64,000 bases of DNA from Labrys sp. WJW (GCF_001676615.1 NZ_LYXZ01000004.1:148050-212049); one strand, 5' to 3'. Positions 24,912-33,929 are shown, counted from the stretch's first letter. Numbers and translations: made by a program. Notes: a model not told the origin generated them from the letters alone.

Positions 24912-26294
24912 ATGCTCGACCGCGCCGTTTCCGACAATGAACTCACCGCCTGGGATCGCGACCACTTCTTCCATCCCTCGACCCATATGGCCCAGCATGC
25001 CCGCGGCGAGACGCCAAACCGCATCATTACCGGTGCCGAGGGGGTCTACATCACCGATCGCAACGGCAAGAGCAGCCTCGACGCTTTTGCCGGCCTCTAT
25101 TGCGTCAATGTCGGTTACGGCCGCACCAAGATCGCCGAGGCGATCGCCGAGCAGGCGGCGCAATTGCCCTACTACCATGCATATGTCGGCCACGGCTCCC
25201 AGCCCTCGATCACCCTGGCCAAGATGATCATCGACCGGGCGCCGGAGGGCATGAGCCGGGTCTTCTTCGGCCTGTCGGGTTCGGACGCCAACGAGACCAA
25301 CATCAAGCTGGTCTGGTACATCAACAATGTGCAGGGCCGCCCGGAGAAGAAGAAGATCATCTCGCGCTGGCGCGGTTACCATGGCTCCGGCTTGATGTCG
25401 GGCAGCCTTACCGGCCTTGCCGCCTTCCACAATCTGTTTGACCTGCCCAAGCCGCCGATCCTGCACACGGAAGCGCCTTACTATTTCCGCCGTGAGGATC
25501 GCTCGCAGAGCGAGGAGCAATTCGCCGATCATTGCGCGGCCAAGCTCGAGGAACTGATCCTGGCCGAAGGGCCGGACACGATCGCCGCCTTCATCGGCGA
25601 GCCCGTGCTCGGCACCGGCGGCATCGTGCCGCCGCCCCGGACCTATTGGGAGAAGATCCAGGCCGTCCTCACCAAATACGACATCCTGCTGATCGCCGAC
25701 GAGGTTATCACCGGGTTCGGCCGGCTCGGCTCAATGTTCGGTTCGAACCATTACGGCATCAAGCCCGACCTGATCACCATCGCCAAGGGCCTGACCTCTG
25801 CCTACGCGCCCCTCTCGGGCGTGATCGTCTCGGAGAAGGTCTGGCGCATCCTCGAGAAGGGCTCGGACGAGTTCGGCCCGATCGGGCATGGCTGGACCTA
25901 TTCCTCCCACCCGCTCTGCGCGGCGGCGGGAGTCGCCAATCTCGAACTCGTGGACGAACTCGACCTTGTCGCCAATGCCGGCAGCGTCGGCGCCTATTTC
26001 AAGCAGGCGCTGACGGATGCGCTCGGCGCACACGCCCATGTCGGCGAGATCAGGGGCGAGGGACTGATGGCGGCCGTCGAACTCGTGAGGGATCGTGACG
26101 ACCGCGTCTTCTTCGACGCATCCGAAAAGGTTGGCCCGCGCGTGGTCGCCGCCATGCTGGAGAATGGCGTGATCGGCCGCGCCATGCCACAGGGCGACAT
26201 CATGGGTTTTGCGCCGCCGCTCTGCCTCACCCGCGAAGAGGCCGACGTCGTGGTGTCGGCGGCGGCCAAGGCGGTGAAATTCGTGCTGGGATAA
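24912..26294 (+). CDS. doeD: Diaminobutyrate aminotransferase, DoeD-like
   Basis: 460-residue class-III PLP aminotransferase. Key motifs are LLIADEVITGFGR, with the Asp that pairs with the PLP ring nitrogen, and LITIAKGLTSAYAP with the Schiff-base Lys (near residue 290). In ectoine catabolism DoeD converts 2,4-diaminobutyrate to aspartate-semialdehyde, the substrate of the preceding dehydrogenase. The sequence is also close to omega-amino acid:pyruvate transaminases, so the substrate is inferred from the cluster. A terminator follows. Confidence 0.83.
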   Translation: MLDRAVSDNELTAWDRDHFFHPSTHMAQHARGETPNRIITGAEGVYITDRNGKSSLDAFAGLYCVNVGYGRTKIAEAIAEQAAQLPYYHAYVGHGSQPSITLAKMIIDRAPEGMSRVFFGLSGSDANETNIKLVWYINNVQGRPEKKKIISRWRGYHGSGLMSGSLTGLAAFHNLFDLPKPPILHTEAPYYFRREDRSQSEEQFADHCAAKLEELILAEGPDTIAAFIGEPVLGTGGIVPPPRTYWEKIQAVLTKYDILLIADEVITGFGRLGSMFGSNHYGIKPDLITIAKGLTSAYAPLSGVIVSEKVWRILEKGSDEFGPIGHGWTYSSHPLCAAAGVANLELVDELDLVANAGSVGAYFKQALTDALGAHAHVGEIRGEGLMAAVELVRDRDDRVFFDASEKVGPRVVAAMLENGVIGRAMPQGDIMGFAPPLCLTREEADVVVSAAAKAVKFVLG

Positions 26295-26310
26295 ATGTGA
26301 CGTGATCTTT

Positions 26311-26338
26311 CTGGGAGCGCGGACGTCCGCGCTCCCAG
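26311..26338. terminator. Bidirectional hairpin between doeD and cysK
   Basis: A 13-bp perfect stem, CTGGGAGCGCGGA and its complement, flanks a 2-base loop. It lies between convergent genes, 16 bp after doeD and 3 bp before the cysK stop, and has a TCTTT on its left side. It probably ends both transcripts. Confidence 0.65.
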
Positions 26339-26341
26339 GGA

Positions 26342-27427
26342 TCATTCCGGGAACTGGTAGCCCGGCGTCGACTTCGACAGCGCGATCTCCTCGGCATCCA
26401 TCTCGGCCTCGATGCCGTCGAACAGAGGCGTCGTCATATAACGCTCGCCCGTATCGGGCAGCATGCAGAGGATGACGGAGCCAGCGGTTGCCTTCTCGGC
26501 GATCTGGCGGGCTACCGCGAAGGTCGCGCCGGCCGAAATGCCGACAAAGATACCTTCCTTCTGGGCCAGGGCCTTGGCCCATTTCACGCCTTCGGCACCG
26601 GCGATCGGAACGAGCTCGTCATAGAGATTGTTGTCGATCCCCTCCTGCAGCACCTTGGGGATGAAGTCCGGCGTCCAGCCCTGGATCGGATGCGGCTCGA
26701 AGGCTGGATGGCCGACCGCGGGCGAACCATCGGCATCGCGTTCCTGCTTCTGGCCGCTGCCGACCAATTGGGCATTGGCCGGCTCGCACAGAACGATGCG
26801 CGTCTCCGGCCGCTCCCGGCGCAAGACACGCCCGACCCCGACGGCGGTGCCACCGGTGCCATAGCCTGTGACGAAGACATCCAGCCGCTTGCCGGCGAAA
26901 TCGTTGATGATCTCGCGTGCCGTCGTTGCCTCGTGAATGGCGGCATTGGCCTCGGTCTCGAACTGATGGGCCAGGAACCAGCCATTGGCCTCGGCCAGTT
27001 CCACCGCCTTGCGATACATGCCGAAGCCCTTCTGGGCGCGCGGCGTCAGCACCACCTTGGCCCCGAGCATGCGCATGAGCTTGCGGCGCTCGATCGAGAA
27101 ACTGTCCGCCATGGTGACGACCAGCGGGTAGCCCTTCTGCGCGCAGACCATGGCGAGGCCGATGCCGGTATTGCCGCTGGTCGCCTCGACCACGGTCATG
27201 CCCGGCTTGAGCGCACCGGTACGCTCGCCATGCTCGATGATGCTGAGGGCCAGCCTGTCCTTCACCGAAGCGGCCGGGTTGAAGAACTCCGCCTTGACGT
27301 AGATCGTGGCATGATCGGGGGCGAGGTTGTTGATCTTGATGACGGGCGTATCGCCCACTGTCTCCAGGATACTTTCGAAAAGGCGGCCGCGGCCGGATGT
27401 CGTTCTGGACTGGGACTGTTGGGTCAT
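26342..27427 (-). CDS. cysK: Cysteine synthase A (O-acetylserine sulfhydrylase)
   Basis: 361 residues from ATG 27427, which follows AAGGAGCAGG; an upstream ATG at 27466 is less likely. It makes cysteine from O-acetylserine and sulfide. The PLP Lys is in NPAASVKDRLALSII, and the substrate loop VEATSGNTGIGLAM and the phosphate-binding TGYGTGGT are intact. The C-terminal region ends in a longer tail than short CysK proteins. It is convergent with doeD and has no obvious functional link to it. Confidence 0.88.
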   Translation of the reverse strand: MTQQSQSRTTSGRGRLFESILETVGDTPVIKINNLAPDHATIYVKAEFFNPAASVKDRLALSIIEHGERTGALKPGMTVVEATSGNTGIGLAMVCAQKGYPLVVTMADSFSIERRKLMRMLGAKVVLTPRAQKGFGMYRKAVELAEANGWFLAHQFETEANAAIHEATTAREIINDFAGKRLDVFVTGYGTGGTAVGVGRVLRRERPETRIVLCEPANAQLVGSGQKQERDADGSPAVGHPAFEPHPIQGWTPDFIPKVLQEGIDNNLYDELVPIAGAEGVKWAKALAQKEGIFVGISAGATFAVARQIAEKATAGSVILCMLPDTGERYMTTPLFDGIEAEMDAEEIALSKSTPGYQFPE

Positions 27428-27516
27428 CTCACCTGCTCCTTGGCTTCGGTTCGTCGCATTTTGCAATCGCGTGATAACATCGAGGCGTGAGCCGCTCGTG
27501 AAGAGGCCGGCAAGGC

Positions 27517-27543
27517 CCGGAAAACCGCAGATGGTTTCCCCGG
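27517..27543 (-). terminator. Weak hairpin after the methyltransferase gene
   Basis: CCCGGAAAACC (27517-27527) pairs with GGTTTCCCCGG (27533-27543) with one mismatch and one G-U pair. It lies just past the methyltransferase stop on the minus strand. No T-run follows, so termination is only possible. Confidence 0.35.
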
Positions 27544-27550
27544 AACCGGC

Positions 27551-28276
27551 TCAGCGCCCGGCGGATATGATCACCATCATCGGCCGATCGCGCTCTTCCG
27601 CAAGCGTGGAGTGCTCTGCCACCTGTTCTTCCGTCGGGCTCCATTCCACCACGCGCCGGATCGCGAAGCCGACGTCGATCAGGGTGTTCAGGGTCGTCCC
27701 GAGGGTGCGATGATATTTGACAACGCCCTTGGCCAGCCAGTCAGTGGTGCGCTCGCCCTCCGCCGAATAACGATCAAGCGGCCAGATCTTCCGGCCGTCC
27801 CCGTCCTGCCAGCCTGGATGGCTCGGAGCCATGAAGATCGGGTGCTCGATGGAGAAGACGAAGCCGGAGCGCGGGCGTAACGCATCATGGATAACTCTGG
27901 CCAGGCGGCCGAAATCTGCAACATAGTGGAAAGCCAGCGAACTATAGGCGAAATCGAAACCAGCCTCCGGCAGTTCGAGGGTTTCGAGGTCGGCGATCCG
28001 ATAGTCCGCCTTGGAACTCGCCGTCATGTCCCGGGCCCGCGCGAGCATGTTCTCGGAGAGGTCCAAGCCAAGCGTGCTCGCCGCCCCATGATCGAGCGCC
28101 CACCGGCTGAACCAACCGAATCCGCAGCCGAGATCGACCACGCGCTTGCCGCCGAGATGGGGGATCAAGGCTCGAATGTCCGGCCATTCCGGCGCTCCCG
28201 CCAGGCCGTGGACGGAGCGCGGCAATTGGCGGTATCCGTCGAAGAATTCCTGACGGTCGTAAATATTCTGAGCCAT
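27551..28276 (-). CDS. Class I SAM-dependent methyltransferase
   Basis: 241 residues from ATG 28276. Motif I reads VVDLGCGFGWFSRWA and the following acidic residue is in TLGLDLSENML, typical of the UbiE/type-11 methyltransferase group. The ASSLAFHYVADFGRLARVIHDALRPR region, read as motif IV and after, also fits. Proteins with this N-terminus (IYDRQEFFDGYRQL) are widespread in Proteobacteria but have no assigned substrate to my knowledge. It lies about 80 bp downstream of a MocR gene on the same strand and may share its transcript. Confidence 0.82.
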   Translation of the reverse strand: MAQNIYDRQEFFDGYRQLPRSVHGLAGAPEWPDIRALIPHLGGKRVVDLGCGFGWFSRWALDHGAASTLGLDLSENMLARARDMTASSKADYRIADLETLELPEAGFDFAYSSLAFHYVADFGRLARVIHDALRPRSGFVFSIEHPIFMAPSHPGWQDGDGRKIWPLDRYSAEGERTTDWLAKGVVKYHRTLGTTLNTLIDVGFAIRRVVEWSPTEEQVAEHSTLAEERDRPMMVIISAGR

Positions 28277-28355
28277 CCCCGTCTCTTCCTTCGATGTTCT
28301 CCGCAGATGGCCCCGCGCCGGTCCAACTGCAAAAGAGGCCGATGGTAAAACGGCT

Positions 28356-29813
28356 TCAGTTGCGGCTCTCGACCTCTGCCACGCAATCGGCCAGCAATTC
28401 GACGCCTCGCCTGATCTGCCGCACATCCAGGCTGCCATAGCCCATCACCAGGCCGACCCTGTCGGGCTTGGTCGCGCTGCCCGCCGCATAGAGCGGCGAC
28501 AGAGGGTGGAGACCGAGGCCGACCTGGTTGGCTTTTCGGATCAGTTCCCCCTCGTGGGCCGCCGGAATATGGCGGAACCATGCGATGATGTGAAGGCCCG
28601 CCTTGGCTCCCTCGACGGCAAGCCTGTCGCCGAAACGCTGCCGCAGCCCCTCGAGCAGGGTGTCGCGGCGTTCGGCCATACGCCGGCGAATGCGCCGGAT
28701 ATGGCGTTCATAGGCTCCACTCTCCAGAAGGGTGGCGAGGGTTTCCTGCTCCAAGGCCGGGCTGTGCCTGTCCATGATCTGCTTGGCGTGCGTGAAAATG
28801 CCGGCGAGGCTGGAGGGGACCACCAGATAGCCGATGCGCAGGGTTGGCGACATGGTCTTCGAAACCGTGCCGAGATAGAGGACATTCCGGCCGTTACCCA
28901 GGCCATGAAGCGGGGGCACCGGATTGATGTCATAGCGATACTCGCTGTCGTAGTCGTCTTCGATCAGGTAGGCGTCGCGCTCCTGGGCCCAGGCGAGCAG
29001 GCGGTGGCGCCTGGCGATCGACAGCACGCTGCCGAGGGGAAATTGATGGGAGGGCGTGACATAGGCGAGCCGCGCATCGACGTCGTCGAGCCGCGAGGTG
29101 TCCAGCCCGTCCTGGTCAGCCGCAATCGGCACGATCCTGGCACCGGCCGCCGCGAAAATGTCCCGAGCCATCCGATAGCAGGGATCTTCCACGATCGCAC
29201 CATCGCCGGGATCGAGCAGGAGACGGCTGCACAGATCCAATCCCTGCTGGGATCCGTTGACGATGATGATCTGTTCGGTCTCGCAGCGCAGCGCACGTGC
29301 CCGCCAGAGATAGCCCTGCAAGGCGCGCCTCAACCGGCGGGAACCGGCCGGATGACCATAGGAAAGGCGATCCGGTCTCTGCGCAAGCGCTCCCAATATG
29401 GCGCGTCGCCAGATCGGAGTGGGAAAGTCCGACACCGCGAGGTCACCGTAGCGAAAATCGATGGCCGGCCGCGCTGAGGGAGGGAGAAAGGCCGGCTGCA
29501 CGGCCAGGCGTTCGCCATAGCGCGACAGGGGGAGGGGAACCGGGACCGCCGGTGCCGGCGACATCTGCGGCGTGCGGTCGAGAACGGCGGTCACTTTCGG
29601 CCTGGCGCCCTGGCGGCTGCGAATGAAACCTTCCGCCGATAACTGCTCATAGGCCGAGGTGACGGTTGCGCGGGCCACGCTGAGTTCGGATGCCAAGGCG
29701 CGGGAGGAGGGCAGAGCACCATCATCACCGTAGGTTCCTGCCAGGATCTGAGCCCGCAGCACGTCATAGATTTGCCTGGCCCCCGGACCTCGCGCCTGTC
29801 GGTTTTGCGGCAT
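28356..29813 (-). CDS. MocR/PdxR-type regulator with aminotransferase domain
   Basis: 485 residues from ATG 29813. The GntR-type HTH (about residues 15-85: LPSSRALASELSVARATVTSAYE) is fused to a fold-type I aminotransferase domain with the PLP Lys in YLGTVSKTMSPTLRIGY. MocR proteins such as PdxR and GabR sense PLP or amines. It is divergent from a PaiB-like gene, and three AACTGG half-sites lie between them, one only 3 bp upstream of its own start. This arrangement fits autorepression and control of the divergent gene. Confidence 0.86.
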   Translation of the reverse strand: MPQNRQARGPGARQIYDVLRAQILAGTYGDDGALPSSRALASELSVARATVTSAYEQLSAEGFIRSRQGARPKVTAVLDRTPQMSPAPAVPVPLPLSRYGERLAVQPAFLPPSARPAIDFRYGDLAVSDFPTPIWRRAILGALAQRPDRLSYGHPAGSRRLRRALQGYLWRARALRCETEQIIIVNGSQQGLDLCSRLLLDPGDGAIVEDPCYRMARDIFAAAGARIVPIAADQDGLDTSRLDDVDARLAYVTPSHQFPLGSVLSIARRHRLLAWAQERDAYLIEDDYDSEYRYDINPVPPLHGLGNGRNVLYLGTVSKTMSPTLRIGYLVVPSSLAGIFTHAKQIMDRHSPALEQETLATLLESGAYERHIRRIRRRMAERRDTLLEGLRQRFGDRLAVEGAKAGLHIIAWFRHIPAAHEGELIRKANQVGLGLHPLSPLYAAGSATKPDRVGLVMGYGSLDVRQIRRGVELLADCVAEVESRN

Positions 29814-29816
29814 GAT

Positions 29817-29867
29817 AACTGGCCTAGTAAAAAATACACAAACTGGACGTTCTTGTTGAGCCAGTTT
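29817..29867. promoter_or_regulatory. Candidate MocR operator: two direct and one inverted AACTGG
   Basis: AACTGG occurs at 29817-29822 and 29841-29846 as direct repeats 24 bp apart. Its inverse CCAGTT lies at 29861-29866, giving AAACTGG/CCAGTTT around 14 bases. MocR regulators such as PdxR and GabR typically bind combinations of direct and inverted repeats in divergent promoters, so this is a good candidate site. Confidence 0.55.
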
Positions 29868-29930
29868 GCTCCTATCCTGACGGGAAACCAAGTCGAGTTT
29901 TAACGAACCGAGTTCCTGCGAGTTCTTGCG

Positions 29931-30566
29931 ATGTACATACCGCCCGCCTTCCGCGAAGACGATCCGGCCATCCTGCTGCAACTGATGCAGGATACGCGGC
30001 TGAGCACTCTGGTGACAGCAACCACGGCCGGCCCGATCGGCACACCCTTGCCCTTGTTCTTCGATCCGGACGAGGGAGAGCACGGCACCCTCTACGGCCA
30101 CCTTGCCCGGGCCAATCCGCAATGGCAGGCCGAGCCGATCGGCGACGCCATGGCCATCTTCATGGGGGCCGACGCCTATGTCTCGCCCAGCTGGTATGCC
30201 GCCAAGCAGGAACATCACAAGGTCGTGCCGACCTGGAACTACGAAGCCGTCCACGCCTATGGGCCGGTGGAGTTTTTCGAAGATCCCGCGCGCCTGCTCG
30301 ATGCCGTCACCCGCCTCACCAATCTCCATGAGGGGGCGATGGCCACGCCTTGGCAGGTCGACGATGCGCCACCGGCGTTCGTCCAAGCCCAATTGCGCGG
30401 CATCGTTGGGGTGCGCCTGGCCATCCGTCGCCTGGAGGGCAAGCGCAAGCTGAGCCAGAACCGGCCGGCCGCCGACCGGGTCGGCGTAGCACGTGCGCTC
30501 GCCGACAGCCCCGATCCCGTCGATCGCCGGATCGCTTCGCTCATCCCCCTCGATTCCATCCGATAG
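29931..30566 (+). CDS. PaiB-like FMN-binding protein
   Basis: 211 residues of the FMN-binding negative-regulator family (PaiB, FMN_bind_2), a split-barrel flavin fold. It starts MYIPPAFREDDPA and contains the family signature YVSPSWYAAKQEHHKVVPTWNY (residues about 83-105) and the C-terminal EGKRKLSQNRP. PaiB represses sporulation genes in Bacillus, but in Proteobacteria the role is unclear; a B6- or flavin-related enzyme activity is possible. It is divergent from the MocR gene and 20 bp upstream of a YggS gene. Confidence 0.82.
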   Translation: MYIPPAFREDDPAILLQLMQDTRLSTLVTATTAGPIGTPLPLFFDPDEGEHGTLYGHLARANPQWQAEPIGDAMAIFMGADAYVSPSWYAAKQEHHKVVPTWNYEAVHAYGPVEFFEDPARLLDAVTRLTNLHEGAMATPWQVDDAPPAFVQAQLRGIVGVRLAIRRLEGKRKLSQNRPAADRVGVARALADSPDPVDRRIASLIPLDSIR

Positions 30567-30586
30567 GCGGCTTGATACCAGGCCGG

Positions 30587-31426
30587 ATGCTTGAAATGAA
30601 CGAACACCACATGGAAGCCACCGACAGGCATGAGCCGGTTGTCACAGCCGCAGAGACGACCGCTCTCGACGAGCAGGACATTGCCCGTTTCGGCCCCGAT
30701 CCGCAGACGAGTTTCGCCGCCAATCTTGCTGCCGTGCAACACAGGATCGAGGCGACCAGCCAGCGCGCCGCCCGGCAACCGGCCGCCGTGCGCCTTCTTC
30801 CCATCACCAAGACCGTGCCGGCCCACATTTTGCGGCTCGCCTTTGCAGCCGGCATCCGCGACTTCGGGGAAAACAAGATCCAGGAGGCGCAGGGCAAACG
30901 CGATGACCTCGCCGACCTGCCGATCGCCTGGAGCATCGTCGGGCATCTGCAGACCAACAAGGTGAAATATCTCGCCCGCTTTGCCCGCGAGTTTCACGCC
31001 CTCGACAGCCTGCGGGTCGCCGAGATGCTGGACAAGCGCCTGGCCATCGAGGATCGCTTCCTCGACGTCTATGTCCAGGTCAATACCTCGGGAGAGGAGA
31101 GCAAATTCGGCCTGCATCCCGATGCGCTGCTCGATTTCGTTGATCGGCTCGACGGCTTTGCGCGCCTGCGTCCCCGCGGGCTGATGACATTGGCCCTGTT
31201 CAGCGACGACATGGCCCGCGTGCGCCCCTGCTTTCGCCTGCTGCGCGCCCTGCGCGACCAGGCGGTGAAGCGCAATGCCACCTTGACCGAGCTCTCCATG
31301 GGCATGTCCGGCGATTTCGAAGCCGCGATCGAGGAGGGGGCCGACGTGGTTCGCGTCGGCCAGGCCATCTTCGGCAAGCGCCCGACGCCAGACGGGCATT
31401 ATTGGCCCGGCTTCGCGCCAGGCTAA
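30587..31426 (+). CDS. YggS/PROSC-family PLP homeostasis protein
   Basis: Up to 279 residues from ATG 30587 (alternatives 30596 and 30611). It has a PLP-binding TIM-barrel fold. The Lys that holds PLP is in LLPITKTVPAHIL, and FGENKIQEAQGKR, HLQTNKVKY, SMGMSGDFEAAI and VRVGQAIFGKR are all YggS signatures. YggS proteins buffer free PLP and affect amino-acid balance. An N-terminal extension of roughly 35-45 residues before the usual family start is unusual. Position beside a MocR/PaiB pair supports a small vitamin-B6 homeostasis group. Confidence 0.85.
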   Translation: MLEMNEHHMEATDRHEPVVTAAETTALDEQDIARFGPDPQTSFAANLAAVQHRIEATSQRAARQPAAVRLLPITKTVPAHILRLAFAAGIRDFGENKIQEAQGKRDDLADLPIAWSIVGHLQTNKVKYLARFAREFHALDSLRVAEMLDKRLAIEDRFLDVYVQVNTSGEESKFGLHPDALLDFVDRLDGFARLRPRGLMTLALFSDDMARVRPCFRLLRALRDQAVKRNATLTELSMGMSGDFEAAIEEGADVVRVGQAIFGKRPTPDGHYWPGFAPG

Positions 31427-31532
31427 GGCGTCGCGTCGAAAAGTGAGCGCCGGTTTTCGGCGGGAATGATCAGGCAACCGAATCTACACCGTTCGGAGCG
31501 TGAATCCGTCTATCTCAAGACGGAGTTCGAAC

Positions 31533-31859
31533 ATGCCTGCAGCGCTCGCCATCGCCCAAACCTATGTGGGGCCCTTTGCTGAAGAATTGGCCAAGCTCCA
31601 GAAAACCAACCCGATTGCCGACGCCAAACGCTGGCAGCAGGCCAAGCATGATGCGATCGAGTTCCTGACCGATTGGGGCGACCAGGTGGCCGAACTCGGC
31701 TGGAGCGCCGATGACCTTTTCGGCCTGCACCCGACCGCGCCGCTTGTGCGTTATGACGTGATGGGGCTGATCTGGTTGCTGCAAGGGCAGGCCGTGAGCG
31801 AGGTCAGCGACCAGAGCGCAAGGCTCGGCGCCACGACCTTTTACAGGACGGTACGATAG
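31533..31859 (+). CDS. Hypothetical protein, rhizobial type
   Basis: 108 residues from ATG 31533, which follows GGAG; the frame is open to 31500. It is acidic and helical with conserved-looking LGWSADDLFGLHPTAPLVRYDVMGLIWLLQG. I recall similar short uncharacterised proteins scattered in rhizobial genomes, but no function. The C-terminal end (TTFYRTVR) may be abnormal, because the following 130 bp resemble a decayed extension. It is monocistronic, with a strong terminator 134 bp downstream. Confidence 0.55.
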   Translation: MPAALAIAQTYVGPFAEELAKLQKTNPIADAKRWQQAKHDAIEFLTDWGDQVAELGWSADDLFGLHPTAPLVRYDVMGLIWLLQGQAVSEVSDQSARLGATTFYRTVR

Positions 31860-32063
31860 AACCAGGTGATCGACGACCCGCCGCAGCGAGCCTTCGGAAT
31901 CACGCCGAAGTCACAGGCCGTCGACACACTCGCATCAGTCAACGGCCACGACATTAGGAGAGGTCGGCTGACGATAGTACCCCAATAGAACTCGCCCGGC
32001 GCAAGAAGCGTCGGGCTTTTTTGTCGGGTATCTTGATTCGCAATATTTGCCGCGCGCAGACGA
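31860..32063. other. Non-coding stretch with a small stem-loop and terminator
   Basis: No gene is supported. CTTCGG/CCGAAG around seven bases near 31894-31912 forms a short stem, and the strong terminator at 31994-32022 lies at the end. It could be an untranslated tail or decayed coding sequence of the preceding gene. Confidence 0.35.
31994..32022 (+). terminator. Strong intrinsic terminator
   Basis: GCCCGGCGC (31994-32002) and GCGTCGGGC (32008-32016) form a 9-bp stem with one G-U pair and a 5-base loop, followed directly by six T. Confidence 0.8.
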
Positions 32064-32345
32064 TCACCAACGGTGATGCCGGCCGCCATGCCTGCGCCAG
32101 CCGTCATGCCCGTGCCGTCCGCCATACCGACGCCAGCCTTCATGGCGACCGCGCCTCCAGCCGCGATGCAGGCCATTGTCATGGTGCCGGCGCCAGCCAT
32201 GCTTCCCCCAGCCATGCCAGCCGACCTGCTCGGCCTGCGTTGCGGCGGAAATGCCCAGATGAACCGGTGCGAGAGCGGATGATGGTGCGACGCTGGCCGA
32301 CAACGCGCCGACGGCAATAAGGGCAGCGAGAAGAAGCTTTTTCAT
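32064..32345 (-). CDS. Secreted Gly/His/Trp/Arg-rich protein
   Basis: 93 residues: a signal peptide (KKLLLAALIAVGALSASVAP, cut near residue 25) and a low-complexity mature part made of repeated GWRR/GRH/HGW units with many His, Arg and Trp. GGAG precedes the ATG. Such small exported His/Gly/Trp-rich proteins are common in rhizobia and are sometimes linked to metal or surface binding, but no function is established. It is convergent with the hypothetical gene before it. Confidence 0.65.
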   Translation of the reverse strand: MKKLLLAALIAVGALSASVAPSSALAPVHLGISAATQAEQVGWHGWGKHGWRRHHDNGLHRGWRRGRHEGWRRYGGRHGHDGWRRHGGRHHRW

Positions 32346-32384
32346 TGAAAATCTCCAATCGGATTTGACGGCACTGACATTCCG

Positions 32385-33917
32385 TTACGTAATATGAATG
32401 GATGCTGAATGAATTTCATTATCCGGATCCGATCGCCTCGCTCCTACTACCGCGGCGGACTTGCCGAACCAGGCGCCAAGCGCAGCCTCGAGGCCCACCG
32501 CACTTCGGTCCCCAACCCAGGCCACATGCCCGTCGGGTCGGATCAGCACGGCGCTTGGAGACTGGATCGCGCCGATCACCGGAAGCTCGCATATCCCCTC
32601 GAATTTCGCCTCGACCAACGCGATGCGATCCGCCCATCCCCGAATGTCGAGGCTGCCGGGTTCCCCGAGATTGAGCAGCACGGGCCGGGCGTCGTGCAGG
32701 AGATCGAAGAGCCGCACTGGCCCGTCGGCACCGACCAGGTCGAGATCGGGCATGCGGCGGCCGAGCAGCGGATGCCCCTCACCGAGGTCGTAGTGAATGT
32801 CGAGGCCAGACATCATGGCGCAATACCAGATGCGCGGGGCATCCATTTGCATCGCCGGCGCCATCATCTTGCGCAAGGCCTTCGTGCGCTCATCGCCGCG
32901 ATTGAGTGCCGTGAGTGCCAGGGTGTGCTCCAGCAGGGCCGCTCCCACCGGATGCCGTTCGGCATGGTAGGTGTCGAGCAGGTCGTCCGGCGAGATGCCC
33001 TTGGCCACCTGTGCCAGTTTCCACCCCAGATTGACCGCATCCTGCAGGCCGATATTGAGGCCCTGTCCGCCAACGGGAGAGTGCACATGGGCGGCGTCCC
33101 CGGCCAGCAACACCCGTCCCTGTCGATAGGAGGCAGCCTGTCGCGCAGCATCGGTGAACCTCGACAGCCAAGTGACATTGTCGACGCCGAAATCCGATCC
33201 ATAGGTGGCGATGAGCGTTCCGCGAAGGTCATCGACCGTGGGTTTGCTGCCCCGTTCGAGACGTTGTTCCGTCACGACGCCGCGGACGCGTCTACCGTCC
33301 TCCAGCCGGCCAAGGGCATAGACGCCCCTTGCGCCATGGCGCATGCCCAAGGCCGGCTCGTCCGTCATGTCGGCCTCGAAAATCAGGTAGCTGACATCGG
33401 GGTCCCATCCGGGGAAGTCTATCCCCGCCATCTTGCGGACAAGGCTGCGACCGCCGTCGCAGCCTGCAAGATATTGCGCGCGCATCATCCGGCCATCGTT
33501 CAAGCCAATGGTGACGCCGGTGTCGTCCTGCGTGAAGCCCGTTACCTCACAGCCGCGATAGATCGGCACCGCCAACTCGGAAATCCAGTCGGCGAGAATG
33601 CGCTCGATCTTGGCCTGCCAGAGCGCGAGCGTGTAGTTGTGACGGGTCGAACGGTCGCTGGCATCCAGAACGGTTCCGGCAAACGGCACGACCCGGTGTT
33701 TTTCGCCCTGTGAGATAAAGCGATCGGCGATGCCGCGCTGGTCCAGCACCTCGATCGACCGCGGATGCAATCCGCCTGCGCGAGATCCCTCGACATCCTG
33801 GTTCAGGCGTCGCTCGACAATGGCGATATCGATACCCGCCAGGGCCAGTTCACCCGCCAGCATCAAGCCGGTCGGTCCCCCTCCGGCGATGAGCACGTCA
33901 TGCCCGGACAAAGACAT
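32385..33917 (-). CDS. FAD-dependent aromatic-ring monooxygenase (Rox/MhpA-like)
   Basis: 510 residues from ATG 33917, preferred over the in-frame ATG at 33929 because GAGG lies 8 bp before it. Class A flavoprotein monooxygenase: N-terminal dinucleotide motif LIAGGGPTGLMLAGELALAG, the middle CDGGRSLVRK motif, and GDAAHVHSPVGGQGLN for the FAD ribityl chain. A C-terminal thioredoxin-like domain (about 390-500) follows. Nearest remembered relatives hydroxylate phenols or inactivate rifampicin and related drugs. The substrate is unknown. Its neighbour upstream is an SDR gene controlled by a TetR gene. Confidence 0.83.
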   Translation of the reverse strand: MSLSGHDVLIAGGGPTGLMLAGELALAGIDIAIVERRLNQDVEGSRAGGLHPRSIEVLDQRGIADRFISQGEKHRVVPFAGTVLDASDRSTRHNYTLALWQAKIERILADWISELAVPIYRGCEVTGFTQDDTGVTIGLNDGRMMRAQYLAGCDGGRSLVRKMAGIDFPGWDPDVSYLIFEADMTDEPALGMRHGARGVYALGRLEDGRRVRGVVTEQRLERGSKPTVDDLRGTLIATYGSDFGVDNVTWLSRFTDAARQAASYRQGRVLLAGDAAHVHSPVGGQGLNIGLQDAVNLGWKLAQVAKGISPDDLLDTYHAERHPVGAALLEHTLALTALNRGDERTKALRKMMAPAMQMDAPRIWYCAMMSGLDIHYDLGEGHPLLGRRMPDLDLVGADGPVRLFDLLHDARPVLLNLGEPGSLDIRGWADRIALVEAKFEGICELPVIGAIQSPSAVLIRPDGHVAWVGDRSAVGLEAALGAWFGKSAAVVGARRSDPDNEIHSASIHIT

Positions 33918-33929
33918 CTGCCACCTCAT

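Noticed and set aside
31841..32317. 158-residue minus-strand open frame
   Set aside because: Mostly a shifted-frame shadow of the secreted Trp/His-rich protein and the terminator region; no start signal.
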